Of a stretch of 10,958 nucleotides of DNA, positions 8,145 to 10,958 are shown in pieces; within the stretch, counting starts at the first letter, position 1, and each line of letters opens with the position of its first letter. This DNA comes from Euperipatoides rowelli (Eukaryota > Onychophora > Udeonychophora > Euonychophora > Peripatopsidae): the NCBI GenBank assembly GCA_003024985.2, contig PXIH01S0042444.1; one strand, given 5' to 3'. The translations under genes and the position numbers were made by a program. The notes below the pieces were generated by a model. It was not told the DNA's origin. It did not search any database and was given only the letters and a program-made list of their open reading frames with translations.

Positions 8145-8230
8145 TTAAAATAACCAGCTTTTTTGCTTTGGATATCTATATACTGTATATAATATACAAA
8201 TATACACTGTATAACCAGTGCATATGGTAC

Positions 8231-9182
8231 AGTGCTTGACAAATCTTAAAAAAATCTATATGCCCAGCTGGGCATGTTATTAAAATATTTAGATTCCCAG
8301 CTTTTAAAATACATGCCAGAAAAAAAAAATCCTGTTTTTAAATTGACGTTTTTTATTAATTTTTCAAAATGTTACTATAGTAGTAGGCTACTTTAGATCT
8401 AGAAATAACTATCATAACAAACTAAATGTTAAAGATATGTGAATTTAAAAAGTATTTGTGATAGAAAAAAATAATTTTAAATTAATGAATGTAAAACATA
8501 TTCTGTATGTCACATTATAGAAAAATTCAAATCTAGTGAGCGCCCTAAACGATCGATATTTTACATGATGAAATACAAGTTTTGGTATGAAACATGCATA
8601 ATCTCATAAAGACATTGTGAAGGCAATCAATAGGCTCTAAATCTTGAGACAATTTGCTAGGAATTCTGGATAATAAATGGCGTCTGTAACAAATCATCAA
8701 ATGGCAATAAAAAGCGAGCAATAACTGCAATAATAATATGCTAACATAAATTTAATTTGTTCAAATTTAATGTTAAAATTAGACATAATAATTATTTCGC
8801 CATTATATTTATTTTATAGCAAAATAAATCGAAACAACGTTGACAAGCCTGCATTCTGGCCAAAACTTTTTTTATTTATTCAATCGCGAATCGTTTAAAT
8901 TTTTTTTTTTTAAATTCATTTAAAATGTAATATCCTATTGAGAATTTTATTTGATGCTTGGGCTATTCTTTGGGTTTTTTTTTTTCATTATATTATTTAT
9001 AAAAGGATCGGAAGATCTTATACATTAACTGCAAAAAAAAAAAAGATGAAACAAATGAACTTTCAGGTACCGGTAGCCTACCGTAAAATATTGAAAACAA
9101 TATTTGTAAAAAAAAACATGCACGGGCGGGCATCTTACATGCCTGAACTATATTTTTATATGCCCCGGGCATCTCGAGCATA
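8231..9182. mobile_element. Weak candidate hAT-like element or remnant
   Basis: CAGTGCTTGACAAATC at 8231-8246 resembles a hAT-type end. It is followed by ATGCCCAGCTGGGCAT (8262-8277), a perfect 16-bp palindrome. Near 9161-9182 the reverse complement reads CTATGCTCGAGATGCCCGGG then GCAT, so the order of an end word TGCT-C/T-GA followed by a GCCC/GGGC palindrome is repeated in inverted orientation. Against this, only 7 of the first 10 bases agree and the 8 bp outside each end do not match. Minus-strand frame 8730-8545 and plus-strand frame 8938-9183 translate to nothing recognisable. Treat as a hypothesis. Confidence 0.25.
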
Positions 9183-9189
9183 GGATTTG

Positions 9190-9724
9190 TGTACTATAAT
9201 GTACAGTAGGCTATATATTTTATTGTGGGTATAATTTATTAATCAATAAATATTATACAATACAAATAATAAATATTTTAATGTAATATACATTAGACAA
9301 ATCAATTTTAATTCTTTAGGCCAAACGAATCTAATGAATTTTACATGATACTGTATATCAAAACAATAAATGATATATGTTTATATACAAGTGTTATATA
9401 ATAATAAACACAAAATAAAACCATGTAGATTATATTTAAATACGGTGAATTGAATGGATAAACTTAATACAAAAATCACATATTGTATATGCAGTAGACA
9501 GTAGTATATTCAGTAGGTATACGGTATGTTATATACATTATTTACACATTATATACTACACTGTATATTATATAATATACGGTCATAAAATATACAATAG
9601 GCTATATTATAATATATACTGTGTAGTATAGTTTGTACTGTGTGTGTGATGTATACACTAATGCATGTACTGTACGTATATACAGTACCTCATATACAGT
9701 ATACCAGTACTGATGTATCAGTAT
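9190..9724. repeat. A/T-rich tract dense in TACTGTA/TACAGTA palindromes
   Basis: The words TACTGTA, TACAGTA, ATACTGT and ACAGTATA recur many times on both strands. Perfect hairpins include GTACTGTA (9667-9674) with TACAGTAC (9681-9688) and TACTGA (9708-9713) with TCAGTA (9718-9723). Similar words occur in a smaller patch at 8178-8236, on the other side of the hAT-like candidate. There is no fixed period, so it is cryptically simple DNA rather than a satellite. Confidence 0.6.
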
Positions 9725-10033
9725 TCAAACAGTTGAAACCTGCATAAACAGCCTACTTAACAAGCATCAACATCCAAATTAAAATAGACTTAAGTAGACT
9801 ATAAATTCCATCTTTAATTGAATTTTTTTTCTTCTTTTTGCTGTTTAGCATATACTAGAAGTGTTTATTTTGAAGGCGTATCTGTGTTTACACAGCTATA
9901 ATTTGCATTTTGCATTTAAAAAAGTTATGTATAATTTTGAATTCCAAGAACACCAGATATTTAAAAAAAAAAAATTGGCCGGGTAAGGGTGGTGAGCATT
10001 GCTCCCTGGACCCCACAGAATGTGTGTCCTTCA
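9725..10033. other. A/T-rich DNA with a GC-rich patch, no gene seen
   Basis: No gene is recognised. After an A run at 9963-9974 the composition changes abruptly to a GC-rich patch of about 45 bases (9977-10018, with GGCCGGGTAAGGG and CTCCCTGGACCCC). This patch directly precedes the long inverted repeat and may belong to the same inserted unit; it matches no family I know. Confidence 0.45.
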
Positions 10034-10261
10034 GATCCTTGGGTGAAACTGCAGTATTCGTCAGCACGGAATTGCTTATAGGATCTTGAAGGATGAAGGG
10101 ACCATATTCTATATTGATTTTATATTAGAATGGATATCGTTCCTTGATATCCATTACCAGATTAAACATCTAATATAAAATCAATATAGAATATAGGCAC
10201 TTCATCCTTCAAGATCCTATAAGCAATTTCGTGTTGATGAATACTGCATTTACACCGATCC
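10034..10261. repeat. Long imperfect inverted repeat (foldback)
   Basis: The left arm (about 10034-10138) and right arm (about 10146-10261) are reverse complements. Perfect blocks are 29 bp (10070-10098 with 10200-10228), 26 bp (10104-10129 with 10169-10194) and 8 bp next to the loop (10131-10138 with 10146-10153). The loop is seven bases (10139-10145). The right arm carries about 15 extra bases (10154-10168). Matches weaken beyond 10050 and 10245. RNA from this site would form a hairpin of over 200 nt. It could be a foldback MITE, an inverted duplication of a small exon-like piece, or a hairpin-RNA source. Both arms share an open frame across the matched part (about 18 codons, including IAYRILKDE), which I do not recognise. 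Confidence 0.92.
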
Positions 10262-10684
10262 TTGTTCCTTACTTTTACCATTGTAAGGTTAGCACTATGC
10301 AATATCACACACACATACTCACATAGTGAAGCTCGAAAGTCAAGTATAAGTGTGGTGGTCTGCACTTAGAGGCATCTGTTTGCAATGCACATGATTATGT
10401 ACTTATACAAACCGCAGCTTTATATCCTGCGTATATGTTTGAAAAGTGTAGTTATTTTCAAATATACACGCATGATGTCAATCTTCAGTTTGTAAGTTCT
10501 TTATGAACTGATACTGTACATCATTCTAGAGTTTTATAGAAAACACTTAGACATGAGCACACAAACTGGACATAAATTCCTTGAGAATTAGGAGAATTTG
10601 ACGCCTGTGATAAATTCTCTGAAAAATCGCAAAGTAGACAACCTCTCCGTTTTGCTAATTTATCTTTCAAGAATTAAATTTTAG
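10262..10684. other. No gene seen
   Basis: Less A/T-rich than most of the window, with no long frame. A minus-strand frame at 10365-10162 is largely the right arm of the inverted repeat read through and shows no recognisable domain. Confidence 0.45.
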
Positions 10685-10689
10685 CCAAT
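10685..10689 (+). promoter_or_regulatory. CCAAT box upstream of the right-end reading frame
   Basis: AGCCAATCAC is a good match to the NF-Y binding consensus and lies about 40 bp before the first ATG of the open frame. A second AGCCAATGAG is at 10773-10782 inside the frame. CAAACATGGCGAC at 10749-10761 resembles a YY1 site overlapping an ATG. Together these suggest a promoter, but each motif is short and could occur by chance. Confidence 0.3.
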
Positions 10690-10695
10690 CACCAA

Positions 10696-10720
10696 CACAG
10701 AGTAGATAACCTACTCTGTG
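10696..10720. repeat. Perfect inverted repeat just upstream of the ATG
   Basis: CACAGAGTAG (10696-10705) and CTACTCTGTG (10711-10720) are perfect 10-bp arms around ATAAC. It ends seven bases before the ATG at 10727, so in RNA it would form a stem in the 5' leader. It could also be a dimeric protein-binding site. Confidence 0.85.
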
Positions 10721-10726
10721 GCACCG

Positions 10727-10958
10727 ATGATGCAAACATGTGACTCACCAAACATGGCGACATGCAAACTTGAGCCAATGAGGTTGCCGTTTAAGAAAAT
10801 TATATTCATAACAAATATTTGTTCTGATTTATTTTTAAACACTAGAGATGAGAGAGGATTTCTCAACATACACAAACATACAAATCAATTCATTTGGAAA
10901 TCAGTTTTGATATCAGCAGGATTTGAAGAAGATAATTGTACACTAGAGATGAGAGAGG
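10727..10958 (+). CDS. Possible 5' part of a gene, open to the window edge (unrecognised; faint PUB-domain resemblance)
   Basis: From ATG at 10727 the frame stays open for 77 codons to the right edge; the last in-frame stop upstream is TAG at 10703-10705. A second ATG follows at once (10730), and ATG at 10754 has A at -3 and G at +4, a good eukaryotic start context. In this A/T-rich DNA so long an open run is unusual but not impossible. The translation contains NTRDERGF (about residues 38-45) and ISAGFEED (about residues 62-69). The order of an asparagine followed by DER, then an N-x-F, then GFEED faintly recalls PUB domains of peptide:N-glycanase-type proteins. However, the spacing between N-x-F and GFEE is about eight residues short, so I do not assign it. 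It could be a first exon or a chance frame. A CCAAT box and an inverted repeat lie just upstream. Confidence 0.3.
   Translation, partial: MMQTCDSPNMATCKLEPMRLPFKKIIFITNICSDLFLNTRDERGFLNIHKHTNQFIWKSVLISAGFEEDNCTLEMRE
10839..10958 (+). repeat. 19-bp direct repeat, 101 bp apart, ending at the window edge
   Basis: ACACTAGAGATGAGAGAGG occurs at 10839-10857 and again at 10940-10958. The copies are exact and in direct orientation, and the second stops exactly where the window stops. It may be the start of a 101-bp tandem array, or an assembly-edge effect. Because 101 is not a multiple of three, the two copies are read in different frames of the candidate coding region. Confidence 0.9.

Larger units (their letters stand above)
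6812..8148. mobile_element. piggyBac-like non-autonomous element with TTAA target duplication
   Basis: TTAA at 6812-6815 and TTAA at 8145-8148 flank a 1329-bp element (6816-8144). The left end reads CCTTCGAGCGGGCGTGC and the reverse complement of the right end reads CCTTCGAGCGAGCATGC, 15 of 17 identical. TTAA duplication and an end beginning with CC are hallmarks of the piggyBac superfamily. Subterminal copies of GTCGTAA follow: CGTGTGTCGTAA at 6855-6866 and 7925-7936 (identical, direct), and TTGTCGTAAAATTTAAG near the right end (8108-8124). No transposase frame exists inside, so movement would have needed an enzyme supplied from elsewhere. The interior holds a fragment like a second TTAA family (7070-7288) and a 176-bp tandem repeat (7298-7740). 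It starts only about five bases from the preceding element. Confidence 0.85.

Noticed and set aside
8545-8730. 61-codon minus-strand frame as a transposase exon
   Set aside because: No motif of any transposase family is visible and the length is within chance expectation.
8938-9183. 81-codon plus-strand frame as a gene
   Set aside because: It runs through T and A homopolymers and the right edge of a repeat candidate; the translation is low-complexity and unrecognised.
10162-10365. 67-codon minus-strand frame as a gene
   Set aside because: Its recognisable part is the right arm of the foldback; no domain is visible. The shared frame is noted with the foldback instead.

Overview
This window looks like non-coding, repeat-rich DNA from a metazoan nuclear genome. 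It is very A+T-rich, with no operon-like packing, no long ORF, many short microsatellites, cut-and-paste transposon remnants and one ambiguous base that marks an assembly join. Words such as TAGGCCTATA and GTAGGCTATA recur and would fit a marine invertebrate deuterostome, but that is an impression from word use; I cannot name the species. No tRNA, rRNA, CRISPR or bacterial feature is visible.

Layout, left to right. Positions 1-1390 are A/T-rich DNA with only simple repeats. Positions 1399-2048 hold an 81-bp minisatellite of about eight units, interrupted by an N at 1634 whose two flanks are identical for 73 bp. Positions 2594-2980 hold a diverged inverted repeat and a diverged 50-bp direct repeat. 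Positions 4037-4237 hold a compound ATT/ATC/ACC trinucleotide tract with a perfect 12-bp hairpin. Positions 5242-5482 hold three degenerate copies of a core around AATGTAG.

The centre is a cluster of probable non-autonomous DNA transposons. One, about 5503-6806, has GGGTTGAATGGGACA-type ends, apparent TA flanks and eight copies of the end motif. It lies only a few bases from a clear TTAA-flanked element at 6816-8144 with CCTTCGAGCG terminal inverted repeats (piggyBac-like). The latter contains a fragment resembling the end of another TTAA element and a 176-bp tandem repeat. A weaker hAT-like candidate follows (8231-9182), then an A/T-rich tract full of TACTGTA/TACAGTA palindromes (9190-9724).

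The right end is the only place with a plausible gene. A foldback with arms of about 105 bp sits at 10034-10261. At 10727 an ATG opens a reading frame that stays open for 77 codons to the window edge, with a CCAAT box and a perfect 10-bp-arm inverted repeat just upstream. A 19-bp direct repeat, 101 bp apart, ends exactly at the window edge. No gene network can be described; the content is mostly mobile-element and satellite biology.
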